A stretch of DNA of 64,000 nucleotides, from the NCBI RefSeq assembly GCF_025128055.1, contig NZ_JAHLYS010000016.1, positions 24,146-88,145 on the forward strand, in the 5' to 3' direction. The notes below the pieces were generated by a model, which made no database searches, was not told the origin of the DNA, and saw only the letters and a program-made list of their open reading frames with translations. The position numbers and the translations under genes were made by a program. Below are positions 27,788-39,097 of the stretch, in pieces (position 1 is the first letter of the stretch; each line of letters starts with the position of its first letter). This DNA is from Synechococcus sp. CS-1329 (GTDB lineage Bacteria; Cyanobacteriota; Cyanobacteriia; PCC-6307; Cyanobiaceae).

Positions 27788-28516
27788 ATGGTTCCGTTGC
27801 CTTTTTCTCTTCCTTTCGCCGAACTGGAGGTGGGTCAGCACCTCTACTGGAACATCGGTGGATTTCAGATCCATGGCCAGGTGTTCCTGAGCTCCTGGCT
27901 CGTCATCGGCGCCCTGCTGGCGCTTGTGGTGGCCGGCACCCGCAAGCTGGAGCGTGATCCGCGGGGTGTGCAGAACCTGCTGGAGTTCATCTGGGGCTAC
28001 CTGCGTGATCTGGCCCGGGAGCAGATCGGCGAGAAGGCCTACCGCGACTGGCTGCCCTTCATCGGCACCCTGTTCCTGTTCATCTTCGTCAGCAACTGGG
28101 GCGGTGCCCTGGTGCCGTGGAAGCTGATTCACCTGCCCAGTGGTGAGTTGGGTGCCCCCACGGCCGACATCAATACCACCATTGCCCTGGCGCTGCTGGT
28201 GTCGCTGGCGTACTTCTACGCAGGCTTGAGCCGCAAGGGTTTCCGGTACTTCGAGTACTACGTGGAGCCCACGCCGATCATGCTTCCGTTCAAGATCGTC
28301 GAGGACTTCACCAAACCGCTCTCGCTCTCCTTCCGTCTGTTCGGCAACATCCTTGCCGACGAACTGGTGGTGGCGGTGCTGGCCTTCCTGGTGCCCCTGG
28401 TGGTGCCCCTGCCGGCCATGTTCCTGGGGCTGTTCACCAGCGCCATTCAGGCTCTGATCTTCGCCACCCTCGCCGCTTATTACATCGGTGAAGCGGTGCA
28501 CGAAGAGCAGCACTGA
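27788..28516 (+). CDS. atpB: ATP synthase subunit a
   Basis: Subunit a forms the proton half-channels next to the c-ring (named atpI in cyanobacterial nomenclature). The 242-residue protein has five to six membrane segments. The essential arginine lies in the helix [18 protein letters not shown], and the C-terminal helix carries [21 protein letters not shown]. It is the second gene of the operon, followed by a 162-nt structured gap before atpE. Confidence 0.97.
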   Translation: MVPLPFSLPFAELEVGQHLYWNIGGFQIHGQVFLSSWLVIGALLALVVAGTRKLERDPRGVQNLLEFIWGYLRDLAREQIGEKAYRDWLPFIGTLFLFIFVSNWGGALVPWKLIHLPSGELGAPTADINTTIALALLVSLAYFYAGLSRKGFRYFEYYVEPTPIMLPFKIVEDFTKPLSLSFRLFGNILADELVVAVLAFLVPLVVPLPAMFLGLFTSAIQALIFATLAAYYIGEAVHEEQH

Positions 28517-28531
28517 TCCCTCCAAGGTTGA

Positions 28532-28924
<393 letters not shown>

Positions 28925-28932
28925 TTGTCTGC

Positions 28933-28989
28933 GGCAGGAACGGGGCACCGGGGCTGAGGCCACGGTCCCCGATCCCCCGCTTGCCTGCC
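28933..28989 (+). other. Long RNA hairpin after atpE
   Basis: Following the atpE stop, GGCAGG (28933-28938) pairs with CCTGCC (28984-28989). Inside it CGGGG-c-ACCG (28941-28950) pairs with CGGT-CCCCG (28963-28971) around a 12-nt loop. The structure has no T-run. It could act as a 3' stabiliser or partial attenuator that raises c-subunit mRNA relative to the downstream genes; this is an inference from position. Confidence 0.45.
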
Positions 28990-29053
28990 CCAATCCGTCC
29001 TCTCCGGCCCCAGGTCGGCGCGGTCCACCCGATCCCTCCAGCGTCCCCGCCCC

Positions 29054-29524
29054 ATGACCAGCTGGCTATTGCTTGCCGCAGCAGGTGCTCCCGAGGGAGG
29101 TCTGTTCGACCTCGATGCCACCCTGCCGCTGATGGCGGTTCAGGTCGTCCTCCTCACCTTCATTCTCAACGCCCTCTTTTTCCGCCCTGTCGGCAAGACC
29201 GTCGAAGAGCGCGAGAGCTACATCTCCACCAGCCGTGCCGAAGCCAAGCAGCAGCTGGCTCAGACCGAGCGCCTGGAGGCTGACCTGCGCCAGCAGCTGC
29301 GCGAAGCCCTCCAGCAGGCCCAGGCCCAGATTGTGGCGGCCGAACAGGAGATGGATCGGCTCTACCGCAGTGCCCTCGCCGCGGCCCAAGCCGAAGCCAA
29401 CGGCAGCCGCGAGGCCGCCCGGCGCGAGATCGACACCCAGCGCAAGCTGGCTGAAGACACCCTCAATGGGGAAGCCGACCGGCTCGGCGATCTGATCGTC
29501 ACCCGTTTGCTGGCTGCCCAATGA
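29054..29524 (+). CDS. atpF2: ATP synthase subunit b'
   Basis: One of the two peripheral-stalk b-type subunits of photosynthetic ATP synthases (atpG in cyanobacterial nomenclature). The 156-residue protein has one N-terminal membrane helix ([20 protein letters not shown]) followed by a long charged coiled coil rich in Ala, Gln and Glu. Its stop overlaps the atpF start by 4 nt (ATGA, 29521-29524). Confidence 0.95.
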   Translation: MTSWLLLAAAGAPEGGLFDLDATLPLMAVQVVLLTFILNALFFRPVGKTVEERESYISTSRAEAKQQLAQTERLEADLRQQLREALQQAQAQIVAAEQEMDRLYRSALAAAQAEANGSREAARREIDTQRKLAEDTLNGEADRLGDLIVTRLLAAQ

Positions 29525-30054
29525 GCACCATCCTTTTGATCCCGCCTTTTTTCGCCAGTGAGGGAGGGGGGTTCGGTCTCAACCTGAACCTCTTCGACAC
29601 CAACATCATCAACCTGGCGATCGTGATCGCCGCGTTGGTGTGGTTCCTGCCCAAGGTGCTCGGCGGCATCCTCGAGGCCAGGCGTGCGGCCATCCTCTCC
29701 GACCTTCAGGATGCCGAGCAGCGCCTCCAGGAGACCACCGTGGCCCTGGCCGTCGCCAAACAGGATCTGGCCGATGCCCAGAAGAAGGCTGAGAAGATTC
29801 GCAGCGATGCCAAGGCCCGCGCCGACGCCCTGCGCCTGGAGAGTGAGCGCCGCACCGTCGATGAGATGGCCCGCCTCAAGCAGGGTGCTGTCGCCGATCT
29901 CCAGTCTGAAGCCTCCAGGGTGAGCGAACAGCTGCGCCGCGAAGCTGCCCGCCGGGCTGTGGATCGGGCCCTGGCTGTTTTGCCCGGCAAGCTCGATGCC
30001 GACGCCCAGGCCCGCTTCATCGACGAATCCATCAACAGCCTCGGGCAAGCCTGA
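29521..30054 (+). CDS. atpF: ATP synthase subunit b
   Basis: The second peripheral-stalk subunit. The 177-residue protein has a short N-terminal lead, one membrane helix ([20 protein letters not shown]) with the usual KVLGG after it, then a long coiled coil that reaches F1. It overlaps subunit b' by 4 nt and its stop overlaps the atpH start by 1 nt (TGATG), so stalk subunits are translated as a coupled set. Confidence 0.96.
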   Translation: MSTILLIPPFFASEGGGFGLNLNLFDTNIINLAIVIAALVWFLPKVLGGILEARRAAILSDLQDAEQRLQETTVALAVAKQDLADAQKKAEKIRSDAKARADALRLESERRTVDEMARLKQGAVADLQSEASRVSEQLRREAARRAVDRALAVLPGKLDADAQARFIDESINSLGQA

Positions 30055-30602
30055 TGCCATTGCTCAACTCCATTTCCACCCCCTACGCCGAAGCCCTGCT
30101 TCAGGTGGCCGACCAGCGTCAGGAAACCGACCTGGTGGCTCAGCAAGCCAAGGAGCTGATCGAGCTCTGGCATGCCTCTCCTGAGCTGCGTGCGGCCTTC
30201 GCTTCGCCGGTGCTGGAGCCTGAGGCCAAAAAAGCAGCCCTGGTCAGCCTGTTCGAGAAGGACGTCACTCCGACCTTCCTGACCCTGCTCAAGGTGCTGG
30301 CCGACCGCAAACGGATTGCCTTCCTTGATTCGGTGCTCGACCGCTTCCTGGTGCTCTATCGCGAACAGCGGGGCATCGCTCTGGCCAGGGTGACCTCAGC
30401 GTCGCCGCTGAGTGAACAGCAGCAGCAGGCCCTGCACACCAAGGTTCAGGCTGTTGCCGGCACCGACAAGGTCGAGTTCGACCTGCACATCGACCCCGCC
30501 CTCATCGGTGGCTTCGTCGTCAGCGTGGGCTCCCAGGTGATCGACGCCAGCCTGGCCGGCCAGGTGCGCCGTCTCGGTCTGGCGCTGGCCAAGGCCGGCT
30601 AG
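30054..30602 (+). CDS. atpH: ATP synthase subunit delta
   Basis: Delta (atpD in cyanobacterial nomenclature) joins the peripheral stalk to the top of F1. The 182-residue protein starts [20 protein letters not shown] and ends in the conserved segment DPALIGGFVVSVGSQVIDAS. It is coupled to atpF through a TGATG junction and followed by a 60-nt pyrimidine-rich leader before atpA. Confidence 0.96.
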   Translation: MPLLNSISTPYAEALLQVADQRQETDLVAQQAKELIELWHASPELRAAFASPVLEPEAKKAALVSLFEKDVTPTFLTLLKVLADRKRIAFLDSVLDRFLVLYREQRGIALARVTSASPLSEQQQQALHTKVQAVAGTDKVEFDLHIDPALIGGFVVSVGSQVIDASLAGQVRRLGLALAKAG

Positions 30603-32180
<1,578 letters not shown>

Positions 32181-32192
32181 GGTCCCCCATCC

Positions 32193-33146
32193 ATGGCCAA
32201 CCTCAAGGAAATCCGCGACCGGATCAGTTCGGTCAAGAACACCCGCAAGATCACCGAGGCCATGCGCCTGGTGGCTGCCGCCAAAGTGCGGCGCGCCCAG
32301 GAGCAGGTGCTGCGCTCCAGGCCCTTCGCCGACCGTCTGGCGCGGGTGTTGCAGAACCTCCAGTCCCGCCTGCGCTTCGAAGACGTGGTCAACACGCCCC
32401 TGCTGGAGCAGGAGCGGCCCCTGCGCCACATCACCCTGTTGGCGGTCAGCGCCGATCGGGGTCTCTGCGGGGGCTACAACGCCAACATCATCAAACGCAC
32501 GGAACAGCGCTTCAATGAACTGAAGGGCCAGGGCTATGAAATTTCGATGGTGCTGATCGGCCGCAAGGCCACCACCTACTTTCAGAACCGTTCTTATCCG
32601 ATCACGGCCACCTTCACGGGGCTGGATCAGGTGCCCAACGCTGAAGAGGCCCGCGCCATCGGCGATCAGATTCTGGCCGAATTCCTCTCCGGCTCCACCG
32701 ACCGCGTCGAGATGGTGTACACCAAGTTCATCAATCTGGTGAGCAGTGCTCCGGTCTCCCAGACCCTGTTGCCGCTGGATCCCCAGGGCATCGCCAGCCC
32801 CGATGATGAGATCTTCCGCCTCACCACCCGGGAAGGTCAGCTGGCGGTGGAGCGCGGTACCGCAGCGAACGCAGAGCCTGCTCTGGAATCCGACTTTGTC
32901 TTTGAGCAGAGCCCGGACCAGTTGCTCAATGCCCTGCTGCCGCTCTATCTGGAGAATCAGCTGCTGCGCTCGCTGCAGGAGTCGGCGGCCAGCGAACTGG
33001 CCAGCCGGATGACGGCGATGAACAACGCCAGCGACAACGCCAAGGCCCTCGCCAAGAGCCTCACCCTCGATTACAACAAGGCCCGCCAGGCGGCCATCAC
33101 CCAGGAGATCCTGGAAGTGGTGGGTGGTGCAACAGCCATGGCCTGA
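32193..33146 (+). CDS. atpG: ATP synthase subunit gamma
   Basis: The central rotor shaft of F1 (atpC in cyanobacterial nomenclature). The 317-residue protein has the N-terminal helix [19 protein letters not shown] and the C-terminal [20 protein letters not shown]. It carries the ~35-residue insertion of photosynthetic gamma subunits (around [18 protein letters not shown]) but without the two regulatory cysteines of plant chloroplasts, as in other cyanobacteria. The last 23 nt overlap the start of the next gene. Confidence 0.97.
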   Translation: MANLKEIRDRISSVKNTRKITEAMRLVAAAKVRRAQEQVLRSRPFADRLARVLQNLQSRLRFEDVVNTPLLEQERPLRHITLLAVSADRGLCGGYNANIIKRTEQRFNELKGQGYEISMVLIGRKATTYFQNRSYPITATFTGLDQVPNAEEARAIGDQILAEFLSGSTDRVEMVYTKFINLVSSAPVSQTLLPLDPQGIASPDDEIFRLTTREGQLAVERGTAANAEPALESDFVFEQSPDQLLNALLPLYLENQLLRSLQESAASELASRMTAMNNASDNAKALAKSLTLDYNKARQAAITQEILEVVGGATAMA

Positions 33147-33891
33147 GCCTGATCGAGCGATCCTCAGCCTCTTTCCCCTGGCGATCGCCAGGGTGCAACT
33201 GAGGCCGGATCCCCTCGATTCGGCCCTGATGCTCCAGCAGGTGCTGAGCCTGCGCGGCGAGATGCAGTCCAATCCCGATCCGGATTGTGCCTGGACCGGC
33301 GATCTTCATGGCGTCTGGCAACTGCAGCAGTGGCCTGAGTTCCGCTGGCTGCTGGAGCAGGTGAGCCGTGAAGCCCAGCGCTACTTGCGGGATCTCGGCT
33401 TTGATCTTGAGCGCGTCAGCTTGCATCTGCAGCGCTGCTGGCCCGTGGTGGCGGAGCCCGGTCAGGTGGTGGGGCGCCATCACCACCCCAACGCCCACCT
33501 CAGCGCCGTCTATTACCTCAACGGCGATGGCAGTGGCCGCAACGGATGCCTGCGCCTCTTCGATGGGCGTCTCAGCAATGAGCTGGTGCCTGGCCTGGCG
33601 GTGGGTCATGACGGGCCGATCGTCCCGGGTCATCCCCTCAATGCCGGCTGGCACGACGTGGCCCCCCAGGCCGGCCTGCTGCTGCTCTTTCCCTCCAGCA
33701 CCGACCACGCCGTGCTGCCCAGCGAGGACGAGGATGACCTGCGCCTCTCGATCAGCTTTGATCTCTGCCTGACGGCTCCGGCCTGCGCTCCCGGCCAGCC
33801 TCAGCCTCCGGAATACCTGGCCCCGCACCCCAGTCAGTGGCTGCAGCTGCCCCCGGAGGAGGACCCGCCATCCGGGAAGATGGAGTCATGA
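33124..33891 (+). CDS. 2-oxoglutarate/Fe(II)-dependent dioxygenase family protein
   Basis: A 255-residue protein with a double-stranded beta-helix fold signature: [20 protein letters not shown] holds candidate iron ligands, [13 protein letters not shown] holds the distal histidine, and [13 protein letters not shown] has the arginine expected to bind 2-oxoglutarate. It resembles the putative oxygenases of the TIGR02466 type. The substrate is unknown. The start is GTG 33124, or GTG 33127, inside the end of the gamma gene, so it is probably expressed with the ATP synthase operon. Confidence 0.75.
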   Translation: MVQQPWPEPDRAILSLFPLAIARVQLRPDPLDSALMLQQVLSLRGEMQSNPDPDCAWTGDLHGVWQLQQWPEFRWLLEQVSREAQRYLRDLGFDLERVSLHLQRCWPVVAEPGQVVGRHHHPNAHLSAVYYLNGDGSGRNGCLRLFDGRLSNELVPGLAVGHDGPIVPGHPLNAGWHDVAPQAGLLLLFPSSTDHAVLPSEDEDDLRLSISFDLCLTAPACAPGQPQPPEYLAPHPSQWLQLPPEEDPPSGKMES

Positions 33892-33933
33892 ATCACCGGC
33901 TGCACAGCCTCCCTGCCGCGTCCCCATCACGCC

Positions 33934-34257
33934 ATGAGTGACAGCTTCACCGTGACCGCCGAGCTCGGCGGCGTCAGCCACATCTTTCCCTGCCGGGCTG
34001 ATCAGACCGTGCTCGCGGCCGCTGAGCAGGCGGGTGTTCCCCTGCCCAGTTCCTGCTGCTCCGGAGTCTGCACCACCTGCGCGGCCCGCCTGCGCCAGGG
34101 GGAGGTGCATCAGCCCGATGCCATGGGTGTCAAGGCCGATCTGCAGGCCGAGGGCTATGCCCTCCTCTGTGTCTCCTATCCCCGCAGCGATCTGAACCTG
34201 CTGGCGGGCCAGGAAGATGCGCTCTACGAAGCCCAGTTCGGCCAGTTCCAGCGCTGA
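33934..34257 (+). CDS. Plant-type [2Fe-2S] ferredoxin
   Basis: A 107-residue ferredoxin with the cluster motif SSCCSGVCTTCAARL (C-x4-C-x2-C spacing, with one extra Cys) and the fourth ligand in YALLCVSYPRSDL. The extended C-terminus ends DALYEAQFGQFQR. It is a minor ferredoxin rather than the abundant PetF type, judged by the longer ends and the SSCCSGVC variant. It lies 42 nt after the oxygenase and could deliver electrons to it or to another partner; that link is an inference. Confidence 0.88.
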   Translation: MSDSFTVTAELGGVSHIFPCRADQTVLAAAEQAGVPLPSSCCSGVCTTCAARLRQGEVHQPDAMGVKADLQAEGYALLCVSYPRSDLNLLAGQEDALYEAQFGQFQR

Positions 34258-34268
34258 CGCTCCCACCT

Positions 34269-34466
34269 GTGCCCCGGCTTGAGACAGTGGACTTCTGGTT
34301 GGAGGCAGCCCCTGGGGAGCTGCTGCCCCAGGTGCTTACCGCTCTGGCCGAGCGTGGGGATGGAGAGGCCCTGCGCTGGGCCATCACGGCTGTTCTGCCG
34401 GCCACTGGGGGGTCTTTGCAGCGGCGGCGGCTGAGGATCGAAGCGGTGCTGTTGGTGCTGCCTTGA
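34269..34466 (+). CDS. Small hypothetical protein coupled to the DUF3326 gene
   Basis: A 65-residue product from GTG 34269, read as MPRLETVDFWLEAAPGELLP, with a helix-strand-strand pattern (ALRWAITAV; RLRIEAVLLVLP). It fills the gap between the ferredoxin (11 nt upstream) and the DUF3326 gene, whose TTG start overlaps its TGA stop (TTGA, 34463-34466). The tight packing is the main support. I do not recognise the family. Confidence 0.6.
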   Translation: MPRLETVDFWLEAAPGELLPQVLTALAERGDGEALRWAITAVLPATGGSLQRRRLRIEAVLLVLP

Positions 34467-35623
34467 GCCGGCCCCTGCCCACCCTGCTGGTGATTCCCAC
34501 CGGCATCGGCTGCGCCATCGGTGGCTATGCCGGCGATGGCCTGCCGGCGGCCCGGCTGCTGGCGGCGGCCTCCGGCTGTCTGATCACCCATCCCAATGCC
34601 CTCAATGCGGCCTCCCTCTACTGGAGTGATCCGCGGATCCACTACGTGGAGGGCTGGGCTCTGAACCGTTTCGCAGCGGGCGACCTGGCTTTGGCGCCGG
34701 TGGCGTCGCAGCGGGTGGGTCTGCTGCTGGATGCCGGCATCGAGGAGGAGCTGCGCCTGCGCCATCTTCAGGCGGCGGAGGCCTGCCGCGCCAGCCTGGG
34801 CCTCTCGATCGGCCCAGTGATCAGCACCGACGTGCCCCTGGAGGTGAGCCTTTCGCTGGGCCCCAGCGGGGTGAGCAGCGGCCGTATCGGCCGCCCCGAT
34901 GCCCTGATCCGGGCGGGGGAGCGCCTGCGTCAGGCCGGGGCCACCGCCATCGCCGTGGTGGCCCGTTTCCCCGACGACCCCGGCAGTGAGGCCCTGGCCT
35001 CCTACCGCCAGGGCAGCGGCGTGGATGCCCTGGCCGGCGCTGAAGCCGTGATCAGCCACCTGCTCAGTCGCCAGCTGGGCCTGCCCTGCGCCCATGCCCC
35101 GGCCCTGGCCCCTCTGGCCCTGGATCCAGGCCTGAATCCCCTGGCGGCGGCGGAGGAACTGGGTCATACCTTCCTGCCCTGTGTGCTGGTGGGCCTGAGC
35201 CGGGCTCCCGATCTGATCTCCCTGAGCAGCGGGCCGGGGCTCGGGCCTGACCCTGGGCTCCTTGGCGAGGCCGTGATCCATCCCAGCCGGATCGGAGCGG
35301 TGGTGGCCCCGGCCGGTGCCCTCGGCGGTGAAGCGGTTCTGGCCTGCGCGGAGCGGGGCATCCCCCTGATCGTCGTGGAGGGCAACCCCTGCCTGCTGCA
35401 GGTGAGCGCCGAGCACCTCGGCCTGCGCGCGATTGCCGCAGCCAGCTATGCGGAGGCGGCTGGCCTCGTGCTGGCCCTGCGCGAAGGCCTGCAGCCGGCG
35501 GCCCTGCGGCGGCCCCTGCCGCCCATGGAGCAGCTCAGCGCAGACAGGCCATCGGATGGCGGGTCGGCATCCCCAGCGCCTTGGCCACGCCGGGATGACA
35601 GACCGCCCCATCCACCGTGTTGA
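34463..35623 (+). CDS. DUF3326 family protein
   Basis: A 386-residue protein starting at TTG 34463 (SRPLPTLLVIPTGIGCAIGG). The glycine-rich opening, HPNALNAASLYWSDPRIHYVEGWALN and the VVAPAGALGGEAVLACAERG segment are characteristic of DUF3326, a family of unknown function common in cyanobacteria and plants. The last ~30 residues are low-complexity and lie antisense to the end of ald (89-nt convergent overlap), so that tail may not be conserved. Confidence 0.8.
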   Translation: MSRPLPTLLVIPTGIGCAIGGYAGDGLPAARLLAAASGCLITHPNALNAASLYWSDPRIHYVEGWALNRFAAGDLALAPVASQRVGLLLDAGIEEELRLRHLQAAEACRASLGLSIGPVISTDVPLEVSLSLGPSGVSSGRIGRPDALIRAGERLRQAGATAIAVVARFPDDPGSEALASYRQGSGVDALAGAEAVISHLLSRQLGLPCAHAPALAPLALDPGLNPLAAAEELGHTFLPCVLVGLSRAPDLISLSSGPGLGPDPGLLGEAVIHPSRIGAVVAPAGALGGEAVLACAERGIPLIVVEGNPCLLQVSAEHLGLRAIAAASYAEAAGLVLALREGLQPAALRRPLPPMEQLSADRPSDGGSASPAPWPRRDDRPPHPPC

Positions 35624-36674
35624 GGCCGGAGAGCAGCTCGGGCTGTTCGGTGACCGCTTCCACCAGGCCCCGGCCGGCGATGCCCATGATGTAGGGCAGG
35701 GTGACGCTGACCAGGGCTTCGGTGGAGGTGAAGGGGACGGCCCCGGGCATGTTGCCCACGGCGTAGTGCTGCACGCCGTGGATGGTCACCACGGGATCGG
35801 TGTGGGTGGTCTCACGGCTGGTGGCGATGCAGCCCCCCTGATCGATCGCCACATCGACGATCACCGAGCCGGGCTTCATTCGCTTGACCAACTCCTCACC
35901 CACCAGGGTGGGGGCCCGGCCGCCGGGGGTGAGCACGGCACCCACCACCAGATCAGCGCTGGGCACCAGCCGCTCGATCAGGCTGTTGCTGCTGATCAGG
36001 CTGACCATTCGCCCGATCCGTTGGGGCTCCAGCAGGCGCAGGCGCTGGGGGTTGCGATCCAGCAGGAACACCTCCGCGTCCATGGCCGCAGCCACCCGGG
36101 CGGCATGCCAGCCCACGGTGCCGGCCCCGAGCACGATCACCCGTGCCGGCCGCACCCCGGCACAGCCGCCCATCAGCACACCCCGGCCGCCATGGGGTTT
36201 CTCAAGCAGGTGGGCTCCCACCTGGGCGGCCAGCCGGCCGGCGATCTCGCTCATCGGCGCCAGCAGCGGCAGGTTGCCGTTGTCGAGCTGGACGGTTTCG
36301 TAGGCGACGCCCGTGGTGCCCGCCTCCAGCAGGGCGCGGCCCACCTCGGGGTAGGCCGCCAGGTGCAGATAGGTGAACAACACCTGATCGCCGCGCAGGA
36401 AGGGAAATTCCTCCGCCTGGGGTTCCTTCACCTTCACCACCAGATGGGCCCCCCACGCCTCCTCGCGCCCCACCAGGAGGGCGCCCGCCTCGGCGTAGCT
36501 GGCGTCCTCCATGCCGGCCCCCTGGCCGGCTCCGGCTTCGACCCGCACCTCCAGGCCCTGGGACACCAGCTCCCTCACCCCGTCGGGGCTGAGGGCCACC
36601 CGCTGTTCATCCCGTTTGATCTCCCGGGGAACACCGATGCTCGCGATCGGTGCCGCTGGGCCCATGCTGGCCAT
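35535..36674 (-). CDS. ald: Alanine dehydrogenase
   Basis: Ald interconverts alanine and pyruvate plus ammonium with NAD. About 379 residues from ATG 36674 (MASMGPAAPIASIGVPREIK); ATG 36692 and 36665 are alternatives. Family features are GVPREIKRDEQRVALSPDGV, the substrate-binding LVVKVKEP, the catalytic-region FTYLHLA, the NAD-binding VIVLGAGTVGWHAARVAA and HGVQHYAVGNMPGAVP. It converges on the DUF3326 gene with an 89-nt overlap. Upstream lies nadE, separated by 102 nt with a tandem 12-bp repeat. Confidence 0.95.
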   Translation of the reverse strand: MASMGPAAPIASIGVPREIKRDEQRVALSPDGVRELVSQGLEVRVEAGAGQGAGMEDASYAEAGALLVGREEAWGAHLVVKVKEPQAEEFPFLRGDQVLFTYLHLAAYPEVGRALLEAGTTGVAYETVQLDNGNLPLLAPMSEIAGRLAAQVGAHLLEKPHGGRGVLMGGCAGVRPARVIVLGAGTVGWHAARVAAAMDAEVFLLDRNPQRLRLLEPQRIGRMVSLISSNSLIERLVPSADLVVGAVLTPGGRAPTLVGEELVKRMKPGSVIVDVAIDQGGCIATSRETTHTDPVVTIHGVQHYAVGNMPGAVPFTSTEALVSVTLPYIMGIAGRGLVEAVTEQPELLSGLNTVDGAVCHPGVAKALGMPTRHPMACLR

Positions 36675-36750
36675 GCCACTGAGAAGCTTCATCCAGGTTG
36701 GCGGGCTGGCTGTCCAATCGCCAGCTTTCGCCACGGATTGGGCACGGATT

Positions 36751-36779
36751 GCTCATTCCATGGCTCATTCCATGGCTCA
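36751..36779. repeat. 12-bp tandem repeat after nadE
   Basis: GCTCATTCCATG occurs twice in direct tandem (36751-36762, 36763-36774) followed by a partial third copy GCTCA. On the minus strand the repeat reads TGAGCCATGGAA, so the nadE stop is followed by two consecutive ATG-GAA-TGA mini reading frames. Confidence 0.8.
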
Positions 36780-38483
36780 GCTGAGTGGTCCGGCGGCGAT
36801 GGGCATGCGCCAGCCGCCACCGAAGGCCCGGCCGCTCACTTTCAGCAGCGGGGCCGCCTGGCGTCGCTTGAATTCGGCCCGGCGCAGCAGCTGGTACACC
36901 CGCCGCGCCAGCTCGGGCTCCACCTCTCCAGCTGTGATCAGCTCTTCGGGGGAGCGCAAGTGCTCGATGTAGGCCTTCAGCAGGGGATCGAGCTGGTCGT
37001 AGTCGGGCAGGGAATCGCTGTCGCGCTGGTCGGGCCTCAGTTCGGCGCTGGGGGGCTTGGTGCGGATCGCTGCGCCGATCAGCTCGCCGTTGGCGGGCAG
37101 GCCCAGGGACCGACGACAAGCCGCGGTGGCCTCGCAATCGAGCCAGTGGCAGAGCCGGAAGACGGTGGTTTTGTAGAGATCGCCGATCACGGCGAGTCCG
37201 CCGTTCATGTCGCCGTAGAGGGTGCAATAGCCCACGGCCAGTTCCGATTTGTTGCCTGTGGAGAGCAACAGACGACCCTGCTGGTTGGCCACCGCCATCA
37301 GCAGGGTGCCGCGGATGCGCGACTGCAGATTCTCGGCCGTCAGCCCCTGGGGACCCCCCTCCAGAACTGGATCCAGGCTGTGGTCGAAGGCCCCCATCAG
37401 CGATTCGATCGCCATGGTCTGGTGGGGCAGCCCCAGCCGGTGGGCGAGATCGATCGCATCAAGGCTTGACCCGGCTGAGCTGTAGGGAGAGGGCATCAGC
37501 AGGGCCTGCACCTGCTCAGGCCCCAGGGCCGCCGCGGCGATCACGGCCACCAGAGCCGAATCGATGCCGCCGCTCAACCCCAGCACCACCCGCTGGAAAC
37601 CGCATTTGCGGGCGTAGTCGGACACCCCCAGCACCAGCACCCGGAACAGTTGTTCCAGGGGCGCCGGCGGCGCTGCTGGGGCCTGTGCTGGTGTCGTGGG
37701 CCGGGGGCTGGGCTCCCAGAGCTCAAGGGCCACCTGAGCGCAGGGCAGCTGGCACAGCACCCGGGCCTGGGGATCGATCACGAAGCTGCCCCCGTCAAAG
37801 ACCAGCTCGTCGTTGCCCCCCACCTGGTTCACGTAGACCACCGGACAGCTCAGCCGGGCCGCCGCCGCCGCCGCCAGCTCCAGACGCAGCTCCGGTTTGC
37901 CCTGGGCGAAAGGAGAGGCGGAGAGGTTCAGCAGCAGATCGGGGTGTTGGGGGGCCAGCTCCGCGATCGGGTCGGCCCCCGCCAGCCGCTGGCCCTGTAC
38001 CCGCTCCTCCACCCAGAGGTCTTCGCAGATGGTGAGCCCCAGGCGCCAGACCCGATCGGCCCCCGGCCACTCCAGCAGGCAGGCCTGATCTCCGGGCTGG
38101 AAGTAGCGCCGTTCATCGAAGACGTCGTAGCTGGGCAGCAGCCGCTTGCGGGCCACCACCCGCCAGCTGCCCCGTTGCACCAGGGCGGCGGCGTTGTGCA
38201 GGGCCGGCAGCTCGCGGCCGGCGATCGGCTCCACCAGGCCCAGCAGCAGCCCCAGACCCGGCGGGAGCTCGGCGGCGAGGCCATTGAGCACCTGCCCCTG
38301 CAGCTGCAGCAGCGAGGGGCGCAGCAGCAGGTCGCGCGGGGGGTAGCCCCAGAGCGACAGCTCCGGGCTGATCACCAGATCGGCCCCCGCGGCCGCAGCC
38401 CGCTGGCTCTGCTCCAACAGCTGGGCGGCATTGCCGCGCAGATCCCCCACAAGGGGATTGATCTGGGCCAGGGCAAGACGCAT
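36777..38483 (-). CDS. nadE: Glutamine-dependent NAD+ synthetase
   Basis: Catalyses the last step of NAD synthesis, amidating nicotinate adenine dinucleotide with ammonia from glutamine. The 568-residue protein has an N-terminal nitrilase-type glutaminase (MRLALAQINPLVGDLRGN; catalytic-Cys segment LTICEDLWVEE) and a C-terminal synthetase with the ATP-binding SGGIDSALV. The start ATG overlaps the nadD stop (ATGA), so two consecutive enzymes of one pathway are translated together. Confidence 0.96.
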   Translation of the reverse strand: MRLALAQINPLVGDLRGNAAQLLEQSQRAAAAGADLVISPELSLWGYPPRDLLLRPSLLQLQGQVLNGLAAELPPGLGLLLGLVEPIAGRELPALHNAAALVQRGSWRVVARKRLLPSYDVFDERRYFQPGDQACLLEWPGADRVWRLGLTICEDLWVEERVQGQRLAGADPIAELAPQHPDLLLNLSASPFAQGKPELRLELAAAAAARLSCPVVYVNQVGGNDELVFDGGSFVIDPQARVLCQLPCAQVALELWEPSPRPTTPAQAPAAPPAPLEQLFRVLVLGVSDYARKCGFQRVVLGLSGGIDSALVAVIAAAALGPEQVQALLMPSPYSSAGSSLDAIDLAHRLGLPHQTMAIESLMGAFDHSLDPVLEGGPQGLTAENLQSRIRGTLLMAVANQQGRLLLSTGNKSELAVGYCTLYGDMNGGLAVIGDLYKTTVFRLCHWLDCEATAACRRSLGLPANGELIGAAIRTKPPSAELRPDQRDSDSLPDYDQLDPLLKAYIEHLRSPEELITAGEVEPELARRVYQLLRRAEFKRRQAAPLLKVSGRAFGGGWRMPIAAGPLS

Positions 38484-39097
38484 CAGCGCTGGGGAGGGCG
38501 GCTGGTCTGGCGGGAGCGCAGACCGTAGAGATTCTGCTCCAGCAGCACCGGCCAGAGCTCCGGCGGCACCAGCTGGGGGTCAGGGTGCCGGCGGATGGCG
38601 GAGCTGGCCGTGGCGGGAATCTGCAGGGGCAGCACCTCCACCCGGCCACCGCGCCGGTTGAGCCGCTCGATCTCCAGGGGGTCCAGCGCCCAGCCCAGCC
38701 TCGGCACCACCGCCAGGCGGCAGCGGCGCAGGATTTCATCCACGGCGTACCAGCTCTGGATCTGGGGCAGCAGGTCGCTGCCCACCACGAACACCAACTC
38801 CGCCTGTGGCCACTGCCGCGCTGCCCGCTCGAGGGTGTCGAGGGCCCTGGGGCTGCTCAGGCTCTGGTCGAGGCGCAGATTTGGACTCTCCAGTCCGTCC
38901 ACGACGGCCTCCAGCAGGGCCGCCCGCACGGCCAGTGGTGCCCCATGGTTCTTGAAGGGGTTGTCGCTGGCCCAGGTCCTCACCAGGGGGTAGTGCTGGC
39001 TGAGCCCCGCCAGCAGACTGCGGTGCCCCAGGGTGGGTGGATCGGCGCTGGTGCCGAACAGGGCCACCGAGGCCGGCTGGCTGGCGGTTTCACTCAC
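38483..39097 (-). CDS. nadD: Nicotinate-nucleotide adenylyltransferase NadD
   Basis: NadD makes nicotinate adenine dinucleotide, the substrate of NadE next to it. The 204-residue product has the nucleotidyltransferase motif ALFGTSADPPTLGHRSLL, with the GH of the HIGH-type site, SDNPFKNHG, and the C-terminal ATASSAIRR in place of the classic ISSTxIR. The GTG start at 39097 overlaps the upstream GTPase stop (GTGA), and its stop overlaps nadE (ATGA). Confidence 0.9.
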   Translation of the reverse strand: MSETASQPASVALFGTSADPPTLGHRSLLAGLSQHYPLVRTWASDNPFKNHGAPLAVRAALLEAVVDGLESPNLRLDQSLSSPRALDTLERAARQWPQAELVFVVGSDLLPQIQSWYAVDEILRRCRLAVVPRLGWALDPLEIERLNRRGGRVEVLPLQIPATASSAIRRHPDPQLVPPELWPVLLEQNLYGLRSRQTSRPPQR

